Source of the DNA: Sagittula stellata E-37
GTDB lineage: Bacteria; Pseudomonadota; Alphaproteobacteria; Rhodobacterales; Rhodobacteraceae
Length of the DNA: 64,000 bases
Reading direction: 5' to 3'
NCBI RefSeq assembly: GCF_039724765.1
Contig: NZ_CP155729.1
Span: 4,449,090 to 4,513,089, forward strand
The position numbers were made by a program, and so were the translations under genes. Each line of letters opens with the position of its first letter. The first letter of the stretch is position 1. Of this stretch, positions 56,842-64,000 are shown piece after piece. The notes beneath the pieces were generated by a model. That model was not told the origin of the DNA, ran no database searches, and was given only the letters and a program-made list of their open reading frames with translations.

Positions 56842-57242
56842 CCCGTCGCCGCCCCGACCCGTACCTGACCGGCCGCTACCTGACGGCCAGCGCAAAGCCT
56901 GTCGCGCACGGGTGAAATGCAAGGCAAGGCAGCCGAACGACTGCCGGGATCGGAAACGCCCGCAGTCGGGACCGGCGCACTGATCGTTCTCTTCCACCGG
57001 CGGGCGCCACACCGGGCGGAGATCGCGGCCTGCCGGTATCAGTCTCCGCCGCGACCCAAGTCACCCGAGAAAACCCGAAGGTGGCGCGGCGATGGCCGCC
57101 GGGATGATCCTCGGCAGCCTGCCATTGCCGACCGGCCTGATGGGTATGCTGCCCTTGCCGGGCCACGCGACGTGCCTCTACCGGCGCACACCCCGCCGAA
57201 CGGAGGCCAAGCCGGTTCTGTCCCGGCCCGCCACCCCACGGT
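56842..57242. other. 401-base gap without a convincing gene
   Basis: Very GC-rich, between hemC and the 3' end of the quinone oxidoreductase. Short open frames exist on both strands but show no start signal, no codon pattern like the neighbours and no known motif. No terminator with T-run seen. Confidence 0.5.
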
Positions 57243-58223
57243 TCAGCCCACCTTCAGCACGATCTTCCCGATATGACCGGAGCTTTCCATGCGGGCGTGC
57301 GCGCCCGAGGCATCGTCCAAAGCGAACTCCGAATCCATCACCGGCGCGACCTTGCCCGCATCGAGCAGCGGCCAGACCTTCGCTTTCAGCTCGTCCGCAA
57401 TGCGCGCCTTGGCAAGGTCGCTCTGCGGGCGCAGCGTGCTGCCGGTGATCGTCAGCCGCTTCACCATGACCTGCGCAAAGTTCAGCTCCACCTGCGGTCC
57501 CTGCAGGAAGGCGATCTGGACCAGCCGCCCGTCCTCCGCCAGCGTCTTGACGTTGCGCGGGATGTAGTCGCCGCCCACCATGTCGAGGATCAGGTTCGCG
57601 CCGCCCTCTTCCTTCATCACCTTGACGAAATCCTCGTCGCGGTAGTTGATCGCCCGCTCCGCACCAAGCGCTTCACAGGCCGCGCATTTCTCCGCCGACC
57701 CGGCGGTGGCAAAGACCCGCGCCCCGAAGTGTTTCGCCAACTGGATCGCGGTCGTGCCGATCCCGGACGACCCGCCATGGATCAGGAACCGCTCCCCCGC
57801 CTGCAGTCCGCCGCGCATGAAGACGTTGGACCAGACGGTGTAGAAGGTCTCCGGCAGGCAGGCCGCCTCCTTCATCCCCATGCCCTCCGGCACCGGCAGG
57901 CAATGCGCGGCAGGCGTCGCGACGTATTCCGCGTAGCCGCCCCCGGGCAACAGGGCACAGACCCGGTCGCCCACCGCGGGCCAGTCCACGCCCGCCCCCA
58001 CGGCCACCACCTCGCCCGAGGCCTCAAGCCCCGGCAGGTCCGACGCACCCGGCGGCGGCGCGTAGCGGCCCGCCCGCTGCAGAGCGTCGGGCCGATTCAC
58101 ACCCGCATAGGCCACCTTCAGGACAACCTTGCCGGCGCCCGGCTCCGGCACGGGCCGCGTGCAGGGCTTCAGCACCTCCGGCCCGCCGGCCTCGCTGATC
58201 TCGATCGCGCGCATGTCGGCCAT
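57243..58223 (-). CDS. NAD(P)H-quinone oxidoreductase, zinc-free MDR family
   Basis: A 326-residue quinone reductase of the PIG3/QOR branch. Conserved YAGVNRPDALQRAGRY, GLEASGEVVAVG, LPETFYTVWSNVF and the NADPH-binding loop IHGGSSGIGTTAIQLA. No Zn-binding Cys cluster. Start MADMRAIEI at 58223 with GGGAGGG upstream. Confidence 0.92.
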   Translation of the reverse strand: MADMRAIEISEAGGPEVLKPCTRPVPEPGAGKVVLKVAYAGVNRPDALQRAGRYAPPPGASDLPGLEASGEVVAVGAGVDWPAVGDRVCALLPGGGYAEYVATPAAHCLPVPEGMGMKEAACLPETFYTVWSNVFMRGGLQAGERFLIHGGSSGIGTTAIQLAKHFGARVFATAGSAEKCAACEALGAERAINYRDEDFVKVMKEEGGANLILDMVGGDYIPRNVKTLAEDGRLVQIAFLQGPQVELNFAQVMVKRLTITGSTLRPQSDLAKARIADELKAKVWPLLDAGKVAPVMDSEFALDDASGAHARMESSGHIGKIVLKVG

Positions 58224-58302
58224 GAGGCCCTCCCTGTTGTCTCTTCCGGTCTGGTCGTCCGCGAAAGCTAGCAGCGCGCCAGCCGCTGGCAACACCCGGA
58301 CA

Positions 58303-58977
58303 TCAGCCCCGGGTGGTCGAGCCCCCCGGCAAATCGTCGCGCTTCGGCGCCTTCACCATGTCGAGGATCCGCACCGGACCGGCGGCCAGCGCGCTCAGCA
58401 CCTTGCTGTCCCGCACCCCCGCCTTCATCTTCTCGATCCGCATCACATCCTCGATGCGGCGGTCGAGAAAGGCCCAGGTCGCTTCGTGCCCCGGCGAATC
58501 GTCGCCCAGCCAGAACAGCACGGTCGAGGAATAGACCCCCGACAGGGTCGCCCGCTTGGTGTACCAGTTCACATCCTCCGAGGTATCGCCCAACGCCCGC
58601 CAGATCGCGTCCGCCGTGCCCCAGATCAGCTTGGCGCCCTCGGCGGCATACAGGGGCAGCGCGAACAGCGTGGTGCCGCGGCGCACCGCCTCCCGGTCCT
58701 CCGCCGCCTCGATGCGGGCGCGCACCGCAAAGGCCACCTTGTCACGGAACCGCATCCCGTCCATCTCCGCCGCGCCGATCCGCTCCAGCATCAGCGCATC
58801 GCCCCGCCGGTGATAGGCCACGGCCAGGTCCACGGCGCCCCGCGGGAACAGCGCGCGCGCCACCGTACGGTCGACCCCCGCATCCTGCACCGCCGCACGG
58901 AACGTGGTCTCCGACCAGCCGTCGAAGGGCACGTGGCTCAGGGCTGCATCCAGCAGCCGGTCTGCGGTGTCGGGCAT
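58303..58977 (-). CDS. COQ9 family protein
   Basis: A 224-residue COQ9-like protein. In mitochondria COQ9 is a TetR-fold lipid-binding partner of COQ7 in ubiquinone synthesis; this bacterial homologue has the same N-terminal helical layout (RLLDAALSHVPFDGWSETTFRAA, read in parts) and the conserved DDSPGHEATWAFLDRRIEDVM. Start at 58977 with GAGGAGAGG upstream. No other ubiquinone gene in the window. Divergent from rpsU. Confidence 0.85.
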   Translation of the reverse strand: MPDTADRLLDAALSHVPFDGWSETTFRAAVQDAGVDRTVARALFPRGAVDLAVAYHRRGDALMLERIGAAEMDGMRFRDKVAFAVRARIEAAEDREAVRRGTTLFALPLYAAEGAKLIWGTADAIWRALGDTSEDVNWYTKRATLSGVYSSTVLFWLGDDSPGHEATWAFLDRRIEDVMRIEKMKAGVRDSKVLSALAAGPVRILDMVKAPKRDDLPGGSTTRG

Positions 58978-59094
58978 GGGACCTCTCCTCTTGCATCGCG
59001 CATCAGGGTAGACAAATAGTCCGCCCCTTGCTATAGCGCCACCTCCTGCAAAACTTCCTTGCAACTCCAGACTTAGAAAGGTGGTGAAAACCAC

Positions 59095-59301
59095 ATGCAG
59101 GTCAGTGTTCGTGACAACAATGTCGATCAGGCGCTCCGCGCCCTGAAGAAAAAGCTGCAGCGCGAAGGCGTGTTCCGCGAAATGAAGCTCAAGCAACATT
59201 TCGAGAAGCCGTCCGAGAAGAAGGCCCGTGAAAAGGCCGAGGCAATCCGCCGCGCCCGCAAGCTGGCTCGTAAAAAGGCTCAGCGCGAAGGTCTCCTCTG
59301 A
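59095..59301 (+). CDS. rpsU: 30S ribosomal protein S21
   Basis: Small-subunit protein near the anti-Shine-Dalgarno region, 68 residues, highly basic: [21 protein letters not shown], then [21 protein letters not shown]. Upstream AGAAAGGTGG serves as SD. Followed by an intrinsic terminator. Confidence 0.96.
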   Translation: MQVSVRDNNVDQALRALKKKLQREGVFREMKLKQHFEKPSEKKAREKAEAIRRARKLARKKAQREGLL

Positions 59302-59336
59302 GGCAACGCCGTTCTTCGGCACTGTAAAATCGATCG

Positions 59337-59367
59337 ACCCCCGGGGCTGCCGCCTTCGGGGGTTTTT
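59337..59367 (+). terminator. Intrinsic terminator of rpsU
   Basis: ACCCCCG (59337-59343), loop of 13, CGGGGGT (59357-59363), then TTTT. Starts 35 bases after the rpsU stop. Confidence 0.88.
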
Positions 59368-59480
59368 CATGTCCAGTCACCCCCTCCCTCCAAGACACTG
59401 TGCGCCCCATGCACCGGAACCGCCCGCCGCCCCCGCCGGGGCAGTCGCAGACGCACGTCAGCCAAACACCGCCCTTGCCG

Positions 59481-59540
59481 CCTTCATCTTGGCGAAAAAT
59501 ACCTCGGGGTGAGGCCGCAGGCCGAGGGGCAGAGCCCCTC
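59481..59540 (+). repeat. Intergenic repeat, copy 2, with GC hairpin
   Basis: 59481-59505 is identical over 25 bases to 816-840. It is followed by GAGGGGC-AGA-GCCCCTC (59524-59540), a 7 bp hairpin with the same loop as the one after copy 3. Lies between the convergent 3' ends of rpsU and the carboxypeptidase (336-base gap 59302-59637). Confidence 0.75.
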
Positions 59541-59637
59541 TCCCCTTCCCGCACGCGAAAAGGGCCGGCACGAAGCCGACCCCACAAGGCAGATAGAAGG
59601 AAGCCCGGCGGCACGCGCTCCGCGCCGCCGGAAAGGC

Positions 59638-61140
59638 TCAGCTGGGCCCGATCATGAAGCAGTTCACCTGCCGGGCCTGCAGCCGTTTGCAGGCCAGTTC
59701 CGCCGTATCCCGCGTCAATCCCATGAAGTTCGCGTCGAACCCACGGTTGCCCTGCACCACCTTGCGCAGCGATCCGTCCAGCGTCGCGGTCTCGGCGAGG
59801 GCCGTCTTCAGCAGGATCTTCTCCGCGGCATAGCGGCTCTGGAACCGTCCGACGTTGATGCCCCAGTGCCGTGCGTCGTTGGTCGACAGCCGCGTGACGA
59901 CCTCCGCCTCGCGCGCCGGTGTCGGCGTGTCGCGCAGCGCGGCGCTTGCCAGTGTCACACCCTGCGGCCTGCGGATCGGCTTGGCCGACGCCGAGGGCGC
60001 CGCGGCAGAAGCTGCGACCACAACCGGCGCTGCCGCCGCGGCCGAGGACGTGGACTGCACTTCCTTCAGCACCGTTTCGATGTCTTCCTCGAGCTGCGCC
60101 ACCAGCGGCGCGACATCGTCCGCTGGCACCGCCGGCGCCACCGATCCCGCCCGCGCCTGCGGTCGCAGGCTGCGCGACACGGCGGCGCTGGCCACGCGGA
60201 TCGACTTCGCCCGGGTGCCCGGCGCCGGATCGGAGGTGTTGGCGACCACGATGCCGCCGCTCCCCGCGCCGCGGCCCAGGTAGGGCGGCTTTCCAGGGGC
60301 CAAAAAGGCCACGCGGGTCGGCGATTCGCGGAAGCCCAGGTCCAGCAGTTCCGCCACCTTGGCATTGCGCGACGCGGTCGACTGGCCGCCGAAGACCGTG
60401 GCGATCACCCGCTCCCGTCCGCGCTCCGCCGAGGCGACCAGGTTGAAACCCGCAGCCCGGGTGTAGCCGGTCTTGATGCCGTCCGCGCCCTTGTAGCTCT
60501 GCAGCAGGCGGCGGTTGGTGTGCGACACGGTGCGCACGCCCGCGTCCGCCGTCACGCGCGAGAACAGGTTGTAGTACTCCGGGTAGTCGTAGATCACGTG
60601 GCGCCCCAGAATGGTCATGTCGCGTGCGGTGGACAGGTGCCCCTCCGCCGTCAGCCCGTGCGCATTCTTGAAGGTGGTCCGGGTCATGCCGATGGCCTTG
60701 GCGGTGCGGTTCATGCGACGGGCAAAGGCCGCCTCCGACCCTTCCACCGCCTCGCCGATCGCGGTGGCCGCGTCGTTCGCCGACTTCACCGCCGCCGCAC
60801 GGACGAGATAGCGCAGCTTGATCTTCTGCCCCTCGCGCAGGCCCAGCTTCGACGGCGGTTCCGCCGCCGCATTCTTCGACACGGTAACGAGCGTATCCAT
60901 CGTCAGCTCGCCGTTCTGTACCGCCTCGAAGACAATATAAAGGGTCATCATCTTGGTCAGCGAAGCCGGGTGAAGCCGGGTGTCCGCGTTTTGCGCGTGC
61001 AGCACCTTGCCGGTGCGCGCGTCCATGACCATGGCTGCATAGGGCGCGGCTTTCACTGCCATCGGCAGCAGCGCCACCAGCCAAACGAATGTGAGTAAAC
61101 GGAGGCCTGTCCGGCCCCACTTCCTGCGACGTCCCGTCAC
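59638..61140 (-). CDS. D-alanyl-D-alanine carboxypeptidase with C-terminal SPOR domain
   Basis: Periplasmic PBP5-type carboxypeptidase trimming peptidoglycan pentapeptides, 500 residues. Signal peptide to about residue 31, then SxxK (Ser60-Lys63 in HPASLTKMM), SxN (Ser120 in SANDAAT) and KTG (224-226 in DGIKTGYT). A long Ala/Pro-rich linker (about 290-415) leads to a SPOR domain (GINVGRFQSRYAAEKILL) that binds denuded glycan at division sites. An FNR-like box lies 125 bases upstream. Confidence 0.92.
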   Translation of the reverse strand: MTGRRRKWGRTGLRLLTFVWLVALLPMAVKAAPYAAMVMDARTGKVLHAQNADTRLHPASLTKMMTLYIVFEAVQNGELTMDTLVTVSKNAAAEPPSKLGLREGQKIKLRYLVRAAAVKSANDAATAIGEAVEGSEAAFARRMNRTAKAIGMTRTTFKNAHGLTAEGHLSTARDMTILGRHVIYDYPEYYNLFSRVTADAGVRTVSHTNRRLLQSYKGADGIKTGYTRAAGFNLVASAERGRERVIATVFGGQSTASRNAKVAELLDLGFRESPTRVAFLAPGKPPYLGRGAGSGGIVVANTSDPAPGTRAKSIRVASAAVSRSLRPQARAGSVAPAVPADDVAPLVAQLEEDIETVLKEVQSTSSAAAAAPVVVAASAAAPSASAKPIRRPQGVTLASAALRDTPTPAREAEVVTRLSTNDARHWGINVGRFQSRYAAEKILLKTALAETATLDGSLRKVVQGNRGFDANFMGLTRDTAELACKRLQARQVNCFMIGPS

Positions 61141-61264
61141 CTGCTCCGCCTTTCTGCCTCTTTCCCCCGATGTTTCGGTGGGATTAGTCCTGGCGCCATT
61201 CTGCGGGCACCATGATTAAAAGAATGCTAACACGGAAAGGGCTTGTGGAAAAGGCTGCAGTGCA

Positions 61265-61278
61265 TTGATTTGCATCAC
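61265..61278. promoter_or_regulatory. FNR/Dnr-like box upstream of the carboxypeptidase gene
   Basis: TTGAT-TTGC-ATCAC, 9 of 10 positions of TTGAT-N4-ATCAA. It stands between the carboxypeptidase start (61140) and the PhnM-like stop (61418), both minus strand. Confidence 0.4.
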
Positions 61279-61308
61279 ATTTTCCGAGCTGGCGGCACCC
61301 ATATCTTG

Positions 61309-61328
61309 GGGGTTGTCCGCACAACCCC
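61309..61328 (-). terminator. Hairpin after the PhnM-like gene
   Basis: GGGGTTGT-CCGC-ACAACCCC, perfect 8 bp stem and 4-base loop, 90 bases past the PhnM-like stop. No T-run on the minus strand, so terminator function is only possible. Confidence 0.35.
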
Positions 61329-61417
61329 AACTATTGAGGCCATTGTGTCCGGAATAAGGCAGATTGTGGCAAAAGTGGGGCAGCCAGAACCGGGCCGCGC
61401 CGTGACTGAGAAAGGAC

Positions 61418-62566
61418 TCACCCCGCCATGAAGCGCGCCGCCACCGGCCCGCTCAGCCATGCGATCTGGCCTGCCGCGACGGTGGCCACGATCCGGCGTG
61501 TCTCCCGCTCCATGACCAGCAGATCGGCCCTTTGCCCGGGCACGATCGCGCCCCGGTCCTCAAGCCCCAACAGCCGCGCCGGCCCTTCGGACACAAGCCG
61601 CCATGCCCCGGCCTCGTCCAGCAGCCCCAGTTCCACACAGCGCCACGCCGCCCGCGCGGGCGAGGGATAGTGGTAGTCCGACGCCAGCGCATCGCACAAC
61701 CCCTCGGCGATCACCGCCTGCGCCGCGACGTTGCCCGCGTGCGAGGCGCCGCGCACCACGTTCGGCGCGCCCAGCACCACCGTGTCACCGCCGTCGCGCG
61801 CCGCCTGCGCGGCCTCCAGCGTCTCCGGAAATTCCGAGATCCGCACGCCCCGCGCACGCCATCCGGCCCGCTGCGCCGCCGACCGGTCGTCATGGCTGCC
61901 CATCGCCACGCCCCGTGCCGCCAACCGCGCGCACAGCCCGTCCAGCGCCGCCGGCACCTCTGCCGCCGCCGCGTGCAGCCCCAGCATCAGCGCGAAATGC
62001 GCCTCCGGGTTGCGGCCCGATTTCAGCGCCTGCCCGGTCAGCCGTGGCGGCCTGCGCCCCTCCGCCAGGCGGTCGTGCGGCAGGTGATCGTTCAGGACGA
62101 CATACCCGATGCCCCAGCGATCCACCGCCGCCTCGGCCCGCGCGAAACTCTCAAGGAAGTGCGTCTCCAGCCGCAACTGCAGCCGCAGGTCCACAGGCAC
62201 CGTGCCCGCCACCGCGGCGACGGAGGCAAAGACCTCTTCCGCGAATTCCGGCCCGCGCATTCCGCCCTCCCAGGACCAGAACTGCGCCAGCATCGCCGTG
62301 GTGATCCCGCAGGCCGCAAGCTCTGCCGCGACGGCCACCATGCCCGCGTCCCGCTCTCTCAACGCACCGCGCCGGGGCGCCATGTGCCGCTCGAACCCGT
62401 CGCCATGGGCGTCCACGATCCCCGGCAGCACGTCGTATCCCGACAGGTCCACGCGCCGCCCCACCGGGGCATCGGCGATCACGCCGCCCGCCACGGCCAC
62501 GGCGCCGCTGTCCCATCCCGCGGGCGTCATCACGCGCGCGCCCGTCCATGTCATCTCGAGGCTCAT
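61418..62566 (-). CDS. phnM: PhnM-like alpha-D-ribose 1-methylphosphonate 5-triphosphate diphosphatase
   Basis: Amidohydrolase-superfamily enzyme of the C-P lyase pathway, 382 residues. Metal site DAHGDGFERHM, then VLNDHLPHDR, AMGSHDDRSA, GAPNVVRGASHAGNVAA and LASDYHYPSP, all PhnM hallmarks. No other phn gene is in the window, so it may act in another pathway or with a distant phn operon. Start MSLEMTW at 62566, weak SD. Divergent from NUDIX by 41 bases. Confidence 0.88.
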   Translation of the reverse strand: MSLEMTWTGARVMTPAGWDSGAVAVAGGVIADAPVGRRVDLSGYDVLPGIVDAHGDGFERHMAPRRGALRERDAGMVAVAAELAACGITTAMLAQFWSWEGGMRGPEFAEEVFASVAAVAGTVPVDLRLQLRLETHFLESFARAEAAVDRWGIGYVVLNDHLPHDRLAEGRRPPRLTGQALKSGRNPEAHFALMLGLHAAAAEVPAALDGLCARLAARGVAMGSHDDRSAAQRAGWRARGVRISEFPETLEAAQAARDGGDTVVLGAPNVVRGASHAGNVAAQAVIAEGLCDALASDYHYPSPARAAWRCVELGLLDEAGAWRLVSEGPARLLGLEDRGAIVPGQRADLLVMERETRRIVATVAAGQIAWLSGPVAARFMAG

Positions 62567-62607
62567 GGCGCTGGCATAGCCGGGAGAGGACGCATAGAAA
62601 AGGCACC

Positions 62608-63048
62608 ATGACCTCCCCACGCCTCGCCTGCCGCGCCATCATCATGCAAGACGACCGCCTGCTCCTGGTGAACGCCTGGCCGGGCCGCGCCTCCACGCTC
62701 TGGTGCGCGCCGGGCGGTGGTGTCGAGTGCGGCGCCTCCCTGCCCGATAACCTCGCCCGCGAAGTGCACGAGGAAACCGGCCTGACCGTCGCCGTGGGCC
62801 CCCCCTGCCTGGTGAACGAATACCACGACCCCGACACCGGCTTTCATCAGGTAGAGGTGTTCTTCCGCTGCACCGTCACCGCCGGCGAGATCAGCGACGA
62901 CTGGCAGGACCCCGAAGGCATCGTCCACACCCGGCGCTTCTTCACGCAGGCAGAACTCGCCTATCTGCACATGAAGCCCGACAGCCTCCGAACCCTGCCC
63001 TGGCAGGACGGCCTGACCTACGATCCGCTGGAACTCCTGGCGAAATAG
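62608..63048 (+). CDS. NUDIX hydrolase
   Basis: A 146-residue nucleoside-diphosphate-X hydrolase. Complete NUDIX box GGGVECGASLPDNLAREVHEETGL (GX5EX7REUXEEXGU; shown in parts as GGGVECGAS and REVHEETGL). Substrate not predictable. Start at 62608. Its end overlaps the convergent EamA transporter by 31 bases. Confidence 0.92.
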   Translation: MTSPRLACRAIIMQDDRLLLVNAWPGRASTLWCAPGGGVECGASLPDNLAREVHEETGLTVAVGPPCLVNEYHDPDTGFHQVEVFFRCTVTAGEISDDWQDPEGIVHTRRFFTQAELAYLHMKPDSLRTLPWQDGLTYDPLELLAK

Positions 63049-63875
63049 CGCGGCCCGAGGACCGACAGGGCCACACCGCCAAGGATCACCGCCGAGGCCA
63101 TCAGGAACGTCGCCGTCAAGGGCTCGCCCAGCAGCAGGACGCCCCCCAGCGCCGCGATCATCGGCACGGTCAGTTGCGCCACCGCCGCCACCGCCCCGTC
63201 GAGCCGCGGCAACACCGCGTACCACAAGGCATATCCCACGCCAGAGGTCACCGCGCCCGACAGCACCGCCAGCGCGATCCCGCCCCCGGTCATCGCCCCT
63301 GGGTGGATCCCCATCGGCAACAAGGCCAGCGGTGCCGCGATCACGAAATTCGCCGCCGTGGACCCCAGCGCATCCGACGCCTTGCGCCCGGCCAGCGAAT
63401 AGACGCCCCAGCCCATCCCCGCGATCACCATGCTGACGACCGGCCACACACCACCGGACGCCCCGCCCGACGGCCAGGCCAGCCACATCAGGCCGGCAAA
63501 CGCCAAGCCTGCCCCGACCCAGCGCAAAAGCGGCGGCCGCTCGCCGCCGATCAGGCTGCCCGCGAACATCGTCACCTGCACCATGCCGAACAGGATCAAC
63601 GCCCCAAGACCCGACGGCAACGCGACATACGCCCACGAAAACCCGAAGATGTAAGCCAGAAGACCCAGGACACCGGCCCCCCGGCCCGCGCCCCCCAGCC
63701 GCAGCCCGCCGCGCAGCACCAAGGCCAGCACCACGAGCATCGCGGCCCCGGCCCACAACCGGACCACCCCGAAGGCCACCGGCTCGATCAGCCCGGCCCC
63801 CACGGCGGCGCGGTTCAGCACGGAGTTGGCCGCAAAGGCCACCATCACCACCGTAACCCAGGCAAACAGCTTCAT
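63018..63875 (-). CDS. EamA/DMT family transporter
   Basis: A 285-residue, ten-helix transporter with two EamA repeats: AFAANSVLNRAAVGAG at the N-terminus and VPMIAALGGVLLLGEPLTATF near the end. Not closely similar to the EamA protein at 53772. Start MKLFAWVTV at 63875. Substrate unknown. Confidence 0.88.
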   Translation of the reverse strand: MKLFAWVTVVMVAFAANSVLNRAAVGAGLIEPVAFGVVRLWAGAAMLVVLALVLRGGLRLGGAGRGAGVLGLLAYIFGFSWAYVALPSGLGALILFGMVQVTMFAGSLIGGERPPLLRWVGAGLAFAGLMWLAWPSGGASGGVWPVVSMVIAGMGWGVYSLAGRKASDALGSTAANFVIAAPLALLPMGIHPGAMTGGGIALAVLSGAVTSGVGYALWYAVLPRLDGAVAAVAQLTVPMIAALGGVLLLGEPLTATFLMASAVILGGVALSVLGPRYFARSSSGS

Positions 63876-63882
63876 GCCGCCC

Positions 63883-63957
63883 CCTTCATCTTGGCACAAA
63901 TACCTCGGGGTCCGGGGCAGAGCCCCGGCGGCTCGCCCGGCGCCAGCCGGGCGAGCC
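63883..63957 (+). repeat. Intergenic repeat, copy 3, with two GC hairpins
   Basis: 63883-63906 matches copies 1 and 2 with small changes (CACAAA for CGAAAAA). It is followed by CCGGGGC-AGA-GCCCCGG (63912-63928), sharing the hairpin core with copy 2, and by a perfect 12 bp stem GGCTCGCCCGGC/GCCGGGCGAGCC (63930-63957). The last can terminate the minus-strand gene that ends at 63960. Confidence 0.75.
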
Positions 63958-63959
63958 CC

Positions 63960-64000
63960 TCACGCGACCAGCTTCTCCGCCCGCTTCAGATCGACGGACA
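63960..64000 (-). CDS. 3' end of an unidentified gene (continues outside window)
   Basis: Minus-strand frame ending SVDLKRAEKLVA then TGA (complement of 63960-63962), directly followed by a strong hairpin. Only 12 residues are visible, too few to name it; the codon usage and hairpin support a real gene end. Confidence 0.4.
   Translation of the reverse strand, partial: SVDLKRAEKLVA

Noticed and set aside
57092..57276. Short frames in the 401-base gap after hemC
   Set aside because: No start signals or recognisable domains; composition is that of non-coding GC-rich DNA.
59189..61120. Long frames on both strands around the carboxypeptidase
   Set aside because: The frame with signal peptide, SxxK, SxN and KTG is real; the others are low-complexity shadows.
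61243..61431. 62-codon plus-strand frame between carboxypeptidase and PhnM-like genes
   Set aside because: No SD, no conserved pattern, and it covers a regulatory palindrome and hairpin.

Overview
This is a GC-rich chromosomal stretch from an alphaproteobacterium, most likely Rhodobacteraceae/Roseobacteraceae. The pointers are lineage-typical neighbourhoods and families: etfBA followed by 3-hydroxybutyryl-CoA dehydrogenase, the chvG-hprK-rapZ-EIIA-HPr cluster with a short HprK, a DUF6473 protein, a COQ9-like protein, twin-transmembrane HIG1 and DUF1127 small proteins, and divergent hemE/hemC. No rRNA, tRNA or CRISPR was found. The assignment rests on reading translated proteins; no database search was possible.

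Layout. 0-3.5 kb: end of a cytochrome P450, then PduO-type cobalamin adenosyltransferase, HIG1-like protein, SDR and SH3 protein on the minus strand. 3.6-11 kb: parC, then two tandem copies of a DUF898 membrane protein plus M48 metallopeptidase cassette. 11.3-15.8 kb: etfB-etfA with a strong terminator, DUF6473, hbd, PlsC-like acyltransferase. 15.9-19.1 kb: the regulatory PTS branch (HPr, EIIA-Man, RapZ, HprK) behind a truncated ChvG sensor kinase. 19.1-22.5 kb: a 3.45 kb IS1595-like element with perfect 33 bp inverted repeats, a minus-strand transposase and four passenger genes. 22.5-30.5 kb: truncated yifB, alpha/beta hydrolase, gshB, yraN, rsmI, LppC-like lipoprotein, glnD. 30.5-36.5 kb: LysE exporter, murJ, a PLD-like protein without HKD residues, a rhomboid lacking its catalytic His, trpS. 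36.7-44.7 kb: a signalling island (GGDEF-EAL, hybrid kinase, stand-alone receiver, CheB-CheR-PAS fusion). 44.8-54.7 kb: ruvCAB, DUF1127, prmA, MFS, YeeE/YedE, ABC-2 exporter, EamA transporter. 54.8-64 kb: hemE/hemC, quinone oxidoreductase, COQ9, rpsU, D,D-carboxypeptidase with SPOR domain, PhnM-like hydrolase, NUDIX, EamA transporter and the end of one more gene.

Most interesting region. The element at 19086-22537 separates the 3' part of chvG from the 3' part of yifB, with no target duplication, so the junction reflects a rearrangement, an adjacent deletion or an assembly join rather than a simple insertion. Its passengers include a DUF6471-type small HTH-like protein followed by a protein resembling the PBECR (Barnase-EndoU-ColicinE5/D-RelE) RNase superfamily, a plausible toxin-antitoxin pair. 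A 16 bp motif, TCACC-N6-GGTGA, lies at the predicted start points of both divergent promoters (transposase and TA pair), and a close variant sits inside both terminal inverted repeats. This suggests one DNA-binding protein could couple transposition, cargo expression and end recognition. That is a hypothesis; the motif and its positions are visible directly.
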